64,000 bases of DNA, taken from positions 154,649,105 to 154,713,104 of the forward strand of contig NC_134572.1 of the NCBI RefSeq assembly GCF_050947875.1, in the 5' to 3' direction. Of the stretch, positions 37,625 to 59,623 are shown piece by piece. Position 1 is the first letter of the stretch. Every line of letters begins with the position of its first letter. A program made the translations under genes and the position numbers. The notes beneath the pieces were generated by a model that saw only the letters and a program-made list of their open reading frames with translations, was not told the DNA's origin and did not search any database. This stretch comes from Dermacentor variabilis (taxonomy: Eukaryota > Arthropoda > Arachnida > Ixodida > Ixodidae).

Positions 37625-38330
37625 AGCGGTTTGAGCTTGTTGGTATGTATAATTGGTGAAAGTAGAGAGGAAATACAGCAAAGGACGAGTACACAACGTG
37701 GCAGACGATGACAAGCCCTAACTTCCAACTGGGATGCATGGTGCCAGAGCGCGGAAATAAGTAGAAGACGAACGAAAAACACGGGATCAACAAGGAATGA
37801 CGCTAATAAAAACCAGGAGAAGACGCGCTATCGGAAGGTGCATGCGTTGGCACTTCCCAGAAAGCTGATTTCTTTGCCACAAAGAGACACAGACTGCTAG
37901 CTCGCAGATAAGCCGCGCTGGCGTGTCATCTGAGTAGCTTGAACGATGATGCGAGTGGACGGTCGTACCAGTGTTGATACAATATTTGAGTTGTTTTGGA
38001 AAACTGCAGCGTTGTGCAAGAAAGTCATATTTTCCATTGCGGAAATTATTCGCGCGTTCTCGTAGGCGGGCTTTCCGACACCTGCCGGTCTGACCCACGT
38101 AAAATGCTCTGCATGACACATCATAAGAAGTGAACAAACACTGGCACCAAGGACAACATAGGGGTAATTACTTGTGCTTAATAAATCAAATAAGGAAACG
38201 GTAAATAATGGAAATTAAAGTGGTTTAATTTATCATGTGTTTATTTCATTTATTAAGCGCCAGTAATTTCCCCTGTGTTGTCCTTGGTGTCCGGTCAGTG
38301 TTTGTTGGCTTCTTATGATATGACTAATAA
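37625..38330 (-). mobile_element. Penelope-like element 3' part with GIY-YIG and inverted-repeat end
   Basis: The minus-strand reading (38137-37787) has FYVGQTGRCRKARLRERANNFRNGKYDFLAQ and later ARLICELAV, the GIY-YIG endonuclease signature (YVGQTGR, conserved Arg and the catalytic-type Glu) found at the C-terminus of Penelope-like retroelements. Frameshifts lie between them and no reverse transcriptase is present. On its right is an inverted repeat: 38120-38194 pairs with 38241-38319 (ATCATAAGAAG, CACCAAGGACAACA, CTTAATAAAT in both), arms of about 75-79 bp around a 46-bp spacer. Inverted or pseudo-LTR ends are known for Penelope-like elements. The left end is not clear. Confidence 0.75.
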
Positions 38331-39205
38331 AAATCGGGCCCCTGGATTAACCCCCTTTGTTCTCTGTACGACACAAGTATTTTAAGGCGAAAGCAGTGAG
38401 TGGCTCGTTGTGCGGTGACCTTGAGCGAAACACGAGAGGTCCAAAAAAAATGGTACAAAAACCCACGTGACCTCCTGCCAGAGAGCGGTATGTGGAGAGA
38501 GAACGTGCGGCGCGCGCAGAGAGAAATACAGGTGTTTCGTTGCTGACGTCATGAAGCGGCGGCGGCAGTTGTGGCAACAGTCGACTGCGAACTGAAAGAG
38601 ACGGCGATGGAGGACGCTCAGTAAATTGTGCTGTACACTTATTTCGTTCGACTAAAACCGGTGTTAATCGTATGCCAGCAGACAGTGTTCAACCAAGAGA
38701 TTCCTAGCATTATCTTAAGCAAAGTGAATGTTTTGCTCTCATTTATTTCATCATTTCTTTTCATCTGTGTCCAGGTAACGCATCGAAGTGATGCCGGTTG
38801 GAAGGAGGAGTCACATTTGTTGACATGATTCCACGCAGCAGTAGAGGAAAGCTTGTCAGGCGTCAGCTCGTCCAGTGGATTATCGGGAAGCGAGAACAGG
38901 GAGCCATCAACAGTCGGGAAGATGAGGCGTAAGATCTAACAGAGTGCCCAAATGACGCTTCCCCGAACTGTGCAAAACACATCCCGCACTAGGGGTGCAA
39001 AAATGTTGTATTATAAATTCGAAAGCATTATATGCCCCACGAAGTGAAAAATCCGGCGTCCGTTTTATCTTCCGATGGTACCAAAACCCACGTGACCAAG
39101 TGATAACGTCACGTTCCCAGAGCCGGAACTGCTGCAGCTCGCGCTGCAAAATTCTGCGGTGAGGAGTCATGGCGTCGAACATGGACCCCTTCTAAAATTG
39201 GATTA
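38331..39205. other. no gene recognised
   Basis: Short ORFs on both strands without a domain. The short sequence TACAAAAACCCACGTGACC (38454) recurs as TACCAAAACCCACGTGACC (39079), a possible dispersed repeat. Confidence 0.45.
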
Positions 39206-39535
39206 AGGTGGATTCATCATCATCATCATCATCAGCCTGGTTACGCCCACTGCAGGGCAAAGGCTTCTCCCATACTTCTCCAACAACCCCGGTCATGTAC
39301 TAATTGTGGCCATGCCGTCCCTGCAAACTTCTTAATCTCATCCGCCCACCTAACTTTCTGCGGCCCCCTGCTACGCTTCCCTTCCCTTGGGATCCAGTCC
39401 GTAACCCTTAATGACCATCGGTTACCTTCCCTCCTCATTACATGTCCTGCCCATGCCCATTTCTTTTTCTTGATTTCAACTAAGATGTCATTAACTCGCG
39501 TTTGTTCCCTCACCCAATCTGCTCTTAGGTGGATT
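39206..39535 (-). mobile_element. short RTE LINE 3' copy with 9-bp target-site duplication
   Basis: The element proper is 39215-39526: on the minus strand REQTRVNDILVEIKKKKWAWAGHVMRREGNRWS, then WADEIKKF and GEAFALQWA, ending CAGTGGGCGTAACCAGGCTGATGATG as a (GAT)n tail. It is severely 5'-truncated. The flanks carry AGGTGGATT at 39206-39214 and 39527-39535, a perfect 9-bp duplication. Only this last segment of the RT ORF is present and it is still open, which suggests a fairly recent insertion. Same family as 28910-30252 and 59624-61315. Confidence 0.92.
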
Positions 39536-49164
<9,629 letters not shown>

Positions 49165-49500
49165 AATAAGCATGTTTATTACATAAAGTAAGCTTTGGAA
49201 CGACGTCCTCATTCCAGAATGACTAGAGCTCGGGCCATGTTCTGGGATCTCGCAATCAGCCATCGTTGATCCTCGAGGTCGAATCTGGCCGAGGCCATCT
49301 CCCAAATCTCGTTGATTTTATAAAGGTTCAGAGGATTTAATGGTGCCTGTTTCAAACCCGCGGCCGTGTGCCTGAGGGACCCGTGTTCTGCGCACAAGCG
49401 GCATTGCTGAGAGAATTGTGTAGGGGCTACGAGGTGATTTCTGGATGAATGGGGGAATGTATTCACTTGTAGATATCGGAGACATCGCTGCTGCTCTCCA
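49165..49500 (-). mobile_element. probable I-group LINE 3' end
   Basis: The reading 49466-49209 ends KINEIWEMASARFDLEDQRWLIARSQNMARALVILE. I-group LINE proteins typically close with a WEAAL...DLxxQRxLVxRARxxA motif, which this matches in spacing and in W, L, D, QR and R. An AATAAA on the minus strand follows at about 49175. Upstream RNase H is not recognisable. Moderate call because the match is short. Confidence 0.5.
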
Positions 49501-52500
49501 GGTAGTAAATTGTGTGTGTATGTGGGGGGGAGGGTTGCGGATTACAGCTGCACGCGGTCAGAATCAGTCACATAAGTCGTTCTTCACTAAACGTCGAAGC
49601 ACGGCCTTTAAAAGTCTGATGTAAAGGTATTCGTTAAAGCGACCCTCCAAGATTTCTCATCAGAGAGCGGACCAACTTTCCACAGCTATTTAGCCATCCA
49701 AAAAGCAATCGTCGAGCTAACCAGAATTACTCAGCTTATCGAGGACTGAAGAGAAACTGGCACTGGTCTTTACCTTCGACAGTCTGGGCAACCGTCCGTT
49801 TCTTGACCTCCACGGACGCTCGGTGCAGGAAACACGCTTTGCATAAGCTGGTACAACTATGCACCTTAATGCCACTAAACATATGAGGATAAGTGTCGAA
49901 ATAGGCTTAGCGCACTCTGCTAGCTGTCCGTTTTTCTGTGAGACACAGAATCGACGGAGAAGTTATCACACACCTTTGTAACCAGGAAAGGCAGGCTAAG
50001 ATGCAATAATTAACACGCGAGGACTTGAAGGGACACCATGAACGTAAGCCCCACCAACGTTTGTCAGGAAATGGCGTGCAGAAGTATTTGCCACCGAGAC
50101 CGAGAACGAGGAAAGCGTGGTTGCATGCAAATATATATTTACAATGCAATAAATTATTGAAATAACCAGGAAGACACATGGTGAGGGGGAATTGTCGACT
50201 CGTGCATTGTTATCTATCTTGTGTCCTCTTTCTCTGTCCACCTTATTTTTATTCCGTTAGGAGCTTACGACCGTGTCATCGCTAACAACGACGAAGGGTA
50301 ACCTTATAGTCAAGTTGCCGGCAGTATAACAAACAGCATGTAAAAAATTTTTGTACAACTAAGTGGTGTACAACTAGCAAATTAGTAAAAAAGCAGAAAT
50401 CTGGAACTACAACGAGCTACTATACTGCGCAAACGCATAGAGCAGCTAAACAAAGTTTAGTGAGAAAAAGGAAACCAATCGACTCGACCTCTAGTGACAA
50501 CCATCGGAAAGAAGCCGATAGTGAAGTCAAAGAAACAAAAAGATATTAGTTTTTGTTGTGGTTGTTGCTGTTGTTATTGAGCTTATGATTGCGGATATAG
50601 ATTACGAATATATAGCATATACGGATATAAATTCGCGGTACACGCTATATTGCTCATATATGAAAATATGAATTGATGCGAAAGAAATGACTCCTACTAC
50701 CGATGGTTACGGAACCCACAACGTCCTCCTGACGCGCTAGATCACTGCCTTCCCAAATCAACTAAAATCACGGCTGTCCCTGCGTACGCTTTACGTGTCA
50801 TTTATATCCACGTATACACAGCGTAGCCTGGGAGCAAGGAGCCTACATGAAAGCACATTTAGGCTCCCTGCCTGGGAGTGTTTGACAGCGCCCCTCACAG
50901 CCATGGTGGCGAAAGTTAGCGACCACTTCTTCGAACGAAGAAGAAGAGGTCGCTAGCTGGCGCTCAAAGTTGCGAACCTTGGACAATCCCCCGTCGTCAC
51001 AACAACAGGCGACAACAACAGCACCAACAAAAAAAAACAAGAACAACAACAACGACGACGATGACGACGACGTGTGCGATCCCACGATCGGCTTGACATA
51101 TAACTGCAGATCAGCATGGCTTCTTTTCCGCAACAAATTTGTTAATTTAGCCAACGAATGCGTTCGTCTCTTCAAAGTAGTGCCGAAACCCGGGTACAAA
51201 CCAGGGACCTTTAGGGAGATCTATTAAACCCCCTAGGCATGACGTAGTATTTTATTTTAGAATCAGGAAACTGGCCAGTGAACTCGCGTGTGCTAACGTC
51301 GAGGCATCGAGAATAACAGAGCCTACACCATTGTTATGCAATGCCCGACGACAGGGGGAACCTTCGGTCTTTTTATATGGATGAGTTCTGAAAAGTTTTC
51401 TTTAGGAGGTTTTCACCAGGCAACTTTGATACCGCGAATGCAAAGGGTTTTACTGGCCACTCGGCTGCTGCGATATTAAAGTTACTAATATGTTTGAGTC
51501 ATAATAATGACCTAGTTATTATTCACTATGAATAATAGATAGTCCTTACGAATAATAACTTTATCTTCTACGCATAACAGCAGAGTGAAGGTTTTCTTCG
51601 TGCATCTACGAAAATTCTCGCTTAACTCTATATTGCGACCTTCCTGGCTGAGTAAAGCGCATTTGCGGAGATTTGAGGAGATTTGAGGAGATTTGAGGAA
51701 ACTACTATTGGAAAAAGTAGTTTGCCATTACCCACTGGAGGAATGCCCATGTTGAAAAAAGCTCAAGAACTCTGCTTTAGACGAAAAATTTCCCCTACTC
51801 TGAAGTCGCGATATGATACACTGATCGATTCTGTCTCCTAATAGATAAATATTGGCCACTTTATTGAATGTTAACATATTTTAAATATGAACAAAGAGTT
51901 TCTATTAGAAAAAAGGGTGGCCTGCTCGTAGGCATATACAGGGCAACGGGTATTAGGAGCAATGAATTAAAACCAAGAGGGCTCGTTCTTTTCGCCATGT
52001 AACAATCACATCAAGCCAGAACACGCTGACGCCAAGCAAACTAAACAGCGAATAAAATACTACACGTCGCACGTTGGTTTTACATGGTTGCTACTGAAGG
52101 TAGAGGTCCATTGTTCACCGAATTCGTCTGGTTCATTCTACAGCGAGTGCCTAGACTGCTGCATTCTTGCTGCTTTGATGTATTATACAAGTGTTTATTG
52201 GCATGTTTCCATTCGTATAATTTCCTGTGCAAAATGATGCATGCGGTTTAATGGATTTTCCATATCCACCACCACAGCCGAGATTGACGCTGGCTAACAA
52301 CCCCAAAGCTACGTTACGAATAAGTACTGATATCTAAATACACTAGAAAGTGGATGGAGGGACCGTCGCTGATTTAGCCTAACTAGTAATGCAACACATG
52401 CCTTTGCTCAGGTTGTAGGTTTGGCTCGCACCGGCAGTGAGTTAACAATATATTTTCTTTCACTTTCGCTTTCACTGCCCGCTGTAACAAGGGAACGGTA

Positions 52501-52804
52501 ATCGCAAACTCGGCCTTCACCTGTCACTGTTTTTACAGCTTAAAAAATTGTGGTCTACCGCGGGGCTCTCGTCTCGTTTCACTCGCGAGCGGAAATCGTA
52601 ACCACATGCTCTGAAGCAAACGCTGCAGCCAGCTGTATAGACTTTCGTTTACAGAATGGACCAAAGTACGCGGGAGGAAGTTACAGGAATGTGTAAACTC
52701 TTTGACTCCCAATATCAGTTTAAGTACACCGTGTTTTCTATCGACAAACCTACATTTGCCACACGTCCTTCTTCGTGTCTTTTGTACGAACCTATCTCAA
52801 CAGG

Positions 52805-52807
<3 letters not shown>
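49501..52807. other. no gene recognised; small repeats
   Basis: It contains a C/G-rich run near 49524, a hairpin at about 50920-50960 (AGCGACCACTTCTTCG against GAAGAAGAGGTCGCT), an AAC/GAC-rich tract at 51005-51075, and a triple GGAGATTTGA repeat at 51667-51699. At 51180-51215 the minus strand reads CCTGGTTTGTACCCGGG, resembling a tRNA-type B box, but no A box or cloverleaf was found. Confidence 0.45.
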
Positions 52808-52863
<56 letters not shown>

Positions 52864-52866
52864 ATG
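52808..52866. repeat. (TA)n microsatellite
   Basis: About 48 bp of TA followed by GTATGTATATG. Confidence 0.95.
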
Positions 52867-55800
52867 TAACGATCTTCTCTTTCTTCTCTAGAGTTGTTAG
52901 CGTCCTTGTTACTATTACCTTGTTTATGCGACCTACGTTCGCAGTCGCTGGATCCAGGCCAGTCGTCCGATTGCTGTTTGCGAGAATTATCAGAACCCTG
53001 CTTTTGCAGGCGCCTTTTATTCGTCACGGTGGGGAAATTTCCTCTACATAGAGCGAGCCAGTTGGAGGCTGAAATTATCTGCAATGAATGGAGTAACCGC
53101 CAGGCTAGGTTAAAAATGAAGCCCAGCGAGTGCAGCGTTGGTAATGGTTAGGTAGGTTAGGCACGAGAGTGTGTTTTTCTGGGTATAACAAGAGTTAGTT
53201 AGGCAGCTTGGAGCCCCACTCAGAGGGGCGAACTTTCGTTATTGGTTGACTTATAGGCAGACTATATGCTCCACAGAAAGGAATACGTTTGCCGCTGGTC
53301 GCTTCGGATGAAGTTCTTTCGCGGTGGATTCGATTCACAACACACGGCTAAGAGGGTATTTCGTTGACCTCATCTGCCCTTAGTCTCACACTGGCATGTA
53401 CCTGACGTAAAAATTGAGTTCGAAATTCTCCGATTAATGAGCACGTGAAAAATATGTGGGCACGAAGGGTTTTAAGAAACACCCTTATGTTATTTAAGCG
53501 TCCTGTTTACCGCTACAATACAGCTTTCATCTTAGTATGAGCAACTGTGTGTTTTTTTAAATTTTTTTAATCGACATATTTGCATAAAACTTTATCTCGT
53601 TAAAAAACTCAGTGGCGATGTTGCGGTAAACGCGAGAGAAGTCTCTTGAATTACGTCGCACCTGCTGGTGGTCCCTGATCGATGGCTTAAACTGCGTTCA
53701 TATGAAGAAATATACATTTAAAGTCTGCCTTTTCAAGAAGTGCGTAGCATTTTGTGAAGTACGATGAATGGTCTGCCTTTGATACCGTCGATAACTCCTG
53801 CACTATTTTTTGTATTCTTATGTTTGTTTGTACCGTTTGTATTCCTTTTTCCCCCTTGTATACCGTTTCCTGGGTAATACTTATTTGTAGCACTTGGGTC
53901 CCTACGATACATTTCTTACTTTTCGTATATCACATTCCTACATTACATTTATATGCTCTTTGGTGGGCGGTATTGATTTGTGTTACCTACATTTCTACGT
54001 TAATTTCTGCTATCTGTTTTTGGCGTGAGCCCAATTTTGATTCGCGACTCGTTGTTTACAATATTCATCGTCAGATTATGTGCAATGACACAATGCAGAA
54101 TGACCAACCTGTATCCTCGCTTCCTTTTTTTCTTCTTCCTTTCTTTGCACCCAACCTCTCTGCCAGTATATTGCGGCCCGCGGCTTAGTGGCGCCCTCAT
54201 TCGTGGGGGCTCTTTTTATTGGTCCTCCTTTATCTGGCAAAGTGATACTTGATGCGAATGAAGTTTAAAGTTCATGGTAATGAAACCCTGCATAATTTGC
54301 TCGCAAAAACCTGCAAGATCACGCATAGTTATACGTCCGGTCACCACGTGTTCGGATACAAAGAGATATTTGTGAAAGAAAGATAAACTTGTACACATAA
54401 TGGAAGAAAAAAGAGTAAAAACAGTAAAAGACTAAAAAAGAGCTAAATAGTAAGAAGAGAGAAAGTGCGCCTGGGTTAACAGTCCACATCGTACAATATG
54501 CATTCTCTATAAGTCACTGGGTTGTATCTTTGAAACGTTATACGCGGCACAATATATAAGCTGTGTTCCAGTTCTAGCCAGCATCGGAGACAGCCTACAT
54601 TAACAGCTAAGACGACAGTTTTGAGCTCAAATAACTTAACGCATCTGGAATAATCTGAGGACGCCTCCGCGACGTGACGCGATCTCGCGTTGAGAAGAAA
54701 ATCTAAGAGCTTATAATATCACTTTGTATTACCGCTTTGCGTAGGCGAACCTAAGATAACCTCAACGACAGCCTTCGAAAGCGGCGTAGGGAAGCGTCAC
54801 TACGTTTTCTTTCGAGCAGATGACTTTCACGTCGAGTATTCAAGCCGCCTGCCCTGATGCCATATTGGCCGAACAGCAAAGTAGCCTGCATGACTTTTTC
54901 GCTTAGATGCTCGCTTAGCGAAGCTCTCTTAATTATGACAGTTTATCAGAACTTGATCGTGTCTTAAAGTGACCGCTGTCCGCTTAGCAGTCTGTTAGCT
55001 ATCTCCCACGAGTATTGAAGCACAGCTGTATTCTTTACCGGTAGAACCGCGATATAATGAAAACTACTGAGGAACAGAATGTGAAGACGATAAAACAAAG
55101 ATGAAGATTAACAGCGCCACTCTCCTGATTTGCGCAAGCTATCGATATCAGACTTAATGCATTGGGTGAAACATTTAGCCGTCTCGTTCGAAGTTTCAAT
55201 TTAAGAACTGTAGCCATCAAGGCCGATGCAAAGTGCAAAAATAACCTTCGTTGAGAACCATATACATGAGCACAAGAAAAGGAAGGTACACGACACACCA
55301 CTGGAGTTGCCATTAGCCTTGGTCAGGTAGATCAGCTGTAGATTACGGGCGCGCACGAAAAATCACTCTGTCAGGCTAGCTACGTACCGAAATCTTAACA
55401 CGGGATATATTTGGCTGGGGGATCAGTTGGAGAAGTTCGAAGCACGCGCCTTTTGCATCTCTCTTTCCACTTACGCTTTAGAAGCTAAGACGCTGTGAAT
55501 GATGAAAACTGTACTAAACAAATACTGATTAACATAGAAAAACGACGAAATGCGCCGAATTTTTGAGTATCGTGTTTTTTTTTACGTATATAGGCTTGTT
55601 GCACACTGCATGAGGAATTCTGCCACCGGAAGAGGCGTAATACAGGATTTTTTACAGCGAAGCTACGTCTGCGACCGGATGCAGCAGAGAACGCTCGTTC
55701 CAAAATCTCTACTGCAACTGTCTGCATTGAGATTCGGAAAAATTTTACCGACAGAAAAAATAAATAGGCAGTAATTTCCAATAGTAATTAAAAAAAAAGT

Positions 55801-56329
55801 CTGCGAGAATCCAACAACATTCTGTATTTTAATATTGATCTAGAAACGGCGCGTGTAGGCGATTATTTTAACTAGAGTCGATAAAGAACGTACCCGTTTC
55901 CGTGCTTTGCTTGAGCTGAGTGGATAATGTTTAACCTCCATATGAGCGCTTGCTGCTACTTTGTAATAAACTAATTTTTAACAATTCTCTAAACACTTCT
56001 GTCACGGAGGCACAGCGATGACATTCCACATAAAGCTTTTATTGATTTCGGGTGCGCGTACTACAGGTAAGTCAAAATGACACGTATTGGGTGAATTTCG
56101 CTTGATATTGCTTTAATACAATCTCATTTCTAAAGCTTTACACCGCCGTGGTCAGTATTAGCGGACATTTTAGGTTAGCGAGTACAGCCGCCTTGGTTTC
56201 GGCATAGCCTTCTGCAATAGAGCGCATAACATTTCAGACATCACTGCTATCAGAGGCTGTTTTATTCACAGGCTGTTTATTTTTCGAACGTCGGACGTTG
56301 ATGTTCCGGGAATATAAAATTATTTAAGG
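52867..56329. other. no gene recognised
   Basis: The largest reading, 53754-54188, is rich in hydrophobic and aromatic residues but is low-complexity T-rich translation. The dispersed TTTTTACAGCGAAGCT motif occurs at 55648. Confidence 0.5.
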
Positions 56330-56852
56330 CATGGTATCATTAGCTACGTTTCGACAGCCTTCTGGATCGTTTCCAAAGAGCATGCACCAAAAGACCTCGC
56401 AACGCTTGCACCTGCGATGACGCGATTTTGCGAATTGCAGTGAAACACATTTGCCTTCTCGCCAGCGCTGATAGGGGCAGGATCCCTATAGCTCTATGTG
56501 TGATGTAGATTCCGTGCTTTTCTACAGCGAAGCTGCATACGACTCGGATCACGGGATGTCTCCGTCGACAGAACAATCGACAGAAAACCATCCCACGAAT
56601 TGAAACGAAAAGTTCCTATGTCCATTGCAATTAAGCATGCGAGACGCACCCCTGTATCCGTTTCAATAAAGAAATGCACAAAACAAGTGTGAATACCAAA
56701 TAATGTAGGATAAGGCGCGTTCGAACAATGCAAAGCACTTTGCGTTTGCCACATGCCTTTCCCGGTGAAGATTACGCTTGCATTAAGCTGCAGTTGCCGG
56801 GAAGCGGACACTCTGGCATACGAAGTAGGGAGCGGCGTCACTACACATTGAT

Positions 56853-57040
56853 ATGCCAAAGAAGAACCAGCCTAGCAACCGATTTCGTTTGTGTTGTGAC
56901 AATGTAATGGGAAGACCATGCATAGCTAGGTCTCCCAAAGAGCAACGTGAACCCGATGACCGGCGAAGGGAGCGGCAACGTCAACATGTACAATGGCGTC
57001 GTGCTCAGACTAAGCGGGACGCAGCGGTTCCTGCACAAAC
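56853..57040 (+). pseudogene. Arg-rich repeat ORF fragment (STPR-like)
   Basis: The reading contains RSPKEQREPDDRRRERQRQHVQWRRAQTKRDAA, a highly basic, heptad-like Arg/Glu/Gln pattern. Similar motifs (R-S/T-P-E-E-Q-R, Y/D-D-x-R-R-R-E-R) occur in tick genomes in proteins with repeated Arg-rich blocks resembling the STPR DNA-binding repeat. Only one unit is present before it runs into the palindrome. Whether this was a host gene or part of a repeat is unclear. Confidence 0.35.
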
Positions 57041-57159
57041 ATGTTCCTATGGGTGGGCAGCGCAACCCGGACGAAGGACAAGAGGATCTACACAACACGA
57101 GCGCAGTACTTCCTCTTGTCCTTCGTCCGGGTTGCGCTGCCCACCCATAGGAACATGTT
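57038..57159. repeat. perfect inverted repeat, 48-bp arms
   Basis: 57038-57085 and 57112-57159 are exact reverse complements over 48 bp (AACATGTTCCTATGGGTGGG... and ...CCCACCCATAGGAACATGTT) around a 26-bp spacer containing ACGAGCGC. Perfect arms mean either recent formation or ongoing correction. The GACGAAGGACAAGAGG part resembles the GGACAAAGAA region of the 34.97-kb palindrome. Confidence 0.95.
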
Positions 57160-57880
57160 CAATCACCAACTCGCCCAGCTTGCCCTCTTAATGCTGCCCA
57201 AAGCAAGCCACCTAGGTTACTACGCCGTTTACACTGTACATTTTAGTTAGGTAAAGCGCATACAATTGTCTTGCGTTCAACCATTTCATACAGTGCATCG
57301 CTCAATCGTACCAAGCTAGGTCATATTGGTCTGTCGGATCAGGTGATGCCGCAGCTTCGCTTGCCGACTTCCTTCGCACATTGGATTGGAGCCCAAATTT
57401 TTTTAATTGGATTCAGAAACAAGGTGTTGCATCTTGATGCATCGTTTGTCGCAAGGTTTTCCATGAACACAAGTGCCTTCTGTATAGGGCATGATGGCGC
57501 GCCGAGCTACGTAGTAGTTGCTACATTCAACACTCTGCACCACTTGCAAGGCGGGCGCACTAAAGGACTCGCTCCGCTTTCACACGCGATATCGCGATTC
57601 TGCGAACTGTAGTCAGACGGCCTCATGTTTGCGCCAGCGCTGATCTGAGCTGGATCGCTAGCTTGATATATGATTGGGATACGGCGCTCTTCCTTTTTTC
57701 GAATTTCAGTCAGAAACCAGCTGCTATATCCATGCGCATCGTTTGCCGCAAAGTTGTTTTTACGAGCACAGGTGTGATCTGTACGAGGCACGAGCAATGT
57801 GCTGCACGAGCACTGTACGAGGCACGACGGCGCGTTCATCCATACAGCTGTTGCTGTCCTGCAGCGTTCGCTCTGGGTCA

Positions 57881-59374
57881 GTTGCAGTTTCTACTGCTGT
57901 ACGAGTATTGTTCCAGAAGCGCGGAAAAATAACTTGCCCTCGTGAGTATTTTTCAGCCTTCTCAAAGGTGACTGGACAAACAAAAACTTTGCATGTAATA
58001 ACACCAAGTGCCCTGTTAGCATTGTTTCACTTTTTGTGTTTTATTGACAGGCCTAACTAAGAGCGAATTTTATAGATTTATTTTCTTTTGGAGATATGGA
58101 GGTTTTGAGCTAACATTTACCCTCATTTTGCCCTCTTTTATTATTATTATTACTATAGAAGTCATTGTCAACGCTTCCCAGCAACTGCTCACATCGTTGC
58201 ATCATGATGGCGTTCGTGGGGCTGAAAATTACGCCAAGTAAATTTGAAATTTTATTCCTGTCGGACTAACTGTAACAGTATGGACCGACGTAACATCCCC
58301 TCCCCCACCCTCCTTTTACATGAGAGTAATGCGCAGGACATATATATATATATACGTTAACTATCATTTTCTGCCTCGTCGTTGATATTCACTCCTTTAT
58401 TTGGCTGTTTGATTTTATTTATAGTTTCCAAAAGTCATAATCAGTTCTTCCGCCTACTATTACATTACTCTTTGAAAATTAGTTATGCAGAAAAAGTAAT
58501 GAAGCAATGCACTCTGCGAATTCGATGACCTCGTCTATCAAGGGAATATAATTCGAGAATGCATTTAACGATCATGCTGGCGTTCGCCACTGCGCAGTAC
58601 GAAAAACGCCTGTTCGTCCGGTATACAGTGCAACATAAGCCTTACTAGTTGAATTAAATTTTTATTTACTCATTTATTTATTTATTTACTCCGCATTTTT
58701 AAGGTGCTAGAGAGCAAGGATTACAAGAAGAAAGGGAACAAACTTATCAGGAATAAAAAGGCGAGATATATACTGGGTACTTAGGTAGGAACTGTGTGCA
58801 CGTGATTGACCTGAACTACTGTCTTCTTTGCAAATTTCAGTAACCATCTGCACGTGAAGGGTAGTAAATTGTACGACTTCTATCGTCTCCTTTCTTTCTT
58901 CTTTTCCCTCTCTCATTGAGTACCTCAAGGATAACTACTAAACAGAACACTATGTGATGTATCAGTAAATGAAATTGCCCTGTTCTAAGGATTGTTGGCT
59001 AAGAGGTCACAGAAATAGCAGTTACTTGCAGAAATAATTTTCACGGGAATGTGATTTCCCTCGAGCGACATTCGAGGAAGTAATAATTGAGAAAGCGCAT
59101 GGGTACATAAGGTATATAGCAAAAAGTTTACAATTTATATGCGCAGTTAATACAAGTTCGAACACCGGGTGTATTGGCTAACTAGGTTTATAACCAAATT
59201 AATCAGGTGTGCCCAACAGGAAGGCCACCAACTAAGTATTGTTTGGTTTAGGCCAACTCCAAGCATTTTTACAGCGAAACATTTTATGGCTACTTCTCTC
59301 GGGATCGTGTCCGTGTGTTGACACAAAGCTCAAGCTTTCCCCTCCGACGTCCGTGAAAGACGCCATCTGTGCTG
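57881..59374. other. no gene recognised
   Basis: A short TA run at 58339-58354 and a TTTA repeat at 58660-58692. ORFs at 58044-58241 and 58707-58928 have no domain. The dispersed TTTTTACAGCGAA motif occurs at 59265. Confidence 0.5.
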
Positions 59375-59623
59375 GTGGTGGTGGGGAAAACTTTTATTCA
59401 ACAGAGAGGGTGAAGCTCGTGGGCTCCACTAGACTAGGTGTCGTCCTTAGTCCAAGACGTCATTAGTCGCCGCATTGGAAGCCGCCGCTCGAGCCCGTTG
59501 GACCGGAGCTCGTTGTTCCTGTAGTCAGGAGCTATTGAGCAGGGTCGCCTCCCAGTCCTCTCAAAGGGGTGGGAAATAGGGGATACCTTGGGATTCTATT
59601 GGCACGCCCAGACCATGTGACAT
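59375..59623 (-). mobile_element. I-group LINE, 3' end (downstream half of split element)
   Basis: The minus-strand reading resumes right after the RTE insertion with HMVWACQ, continuing the CGDLADIC reading at 61322-61345. Degenerate C-terminal sequence follows in other frames. The element closes with AATAAAAGTTTTCCCC and a short (CCA)n at 59375-59390. Confidence 0.8.

Larger units (their letters stand above)
56330..57880 (+). repeat. diverged repeat cluster, about 293-297-bp spacing
   Basis: CGCGATTTTGCGAATTGCAGTG...CGCCAGCGCTGAT at 56421 recurs as CGCGATTCTGCGAACTGTAGTC...GCGCCAGCGCTGAT at 57593. GCATCGTTTGTCGCAAGGTTTT at 57439 recurs as GCATCGTTTGCCGCAAAGTTGTTTT at 57736 (297 bp apart), followed by GATGGCGCG / GACGGCGCG. 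The first spacing of 1172 bp is close to four units. The cluster may be a decayed tandem array interrupted by the palindrome at 57038. Confidence 0.55.

Noticed and set aside
53754..54188. 144-residue ORF that looks like a multi-pass membrane protein
   Set aside because: Hydrophobicity comes from T-rich sequence; no family resemblance, splice signal or promoter.
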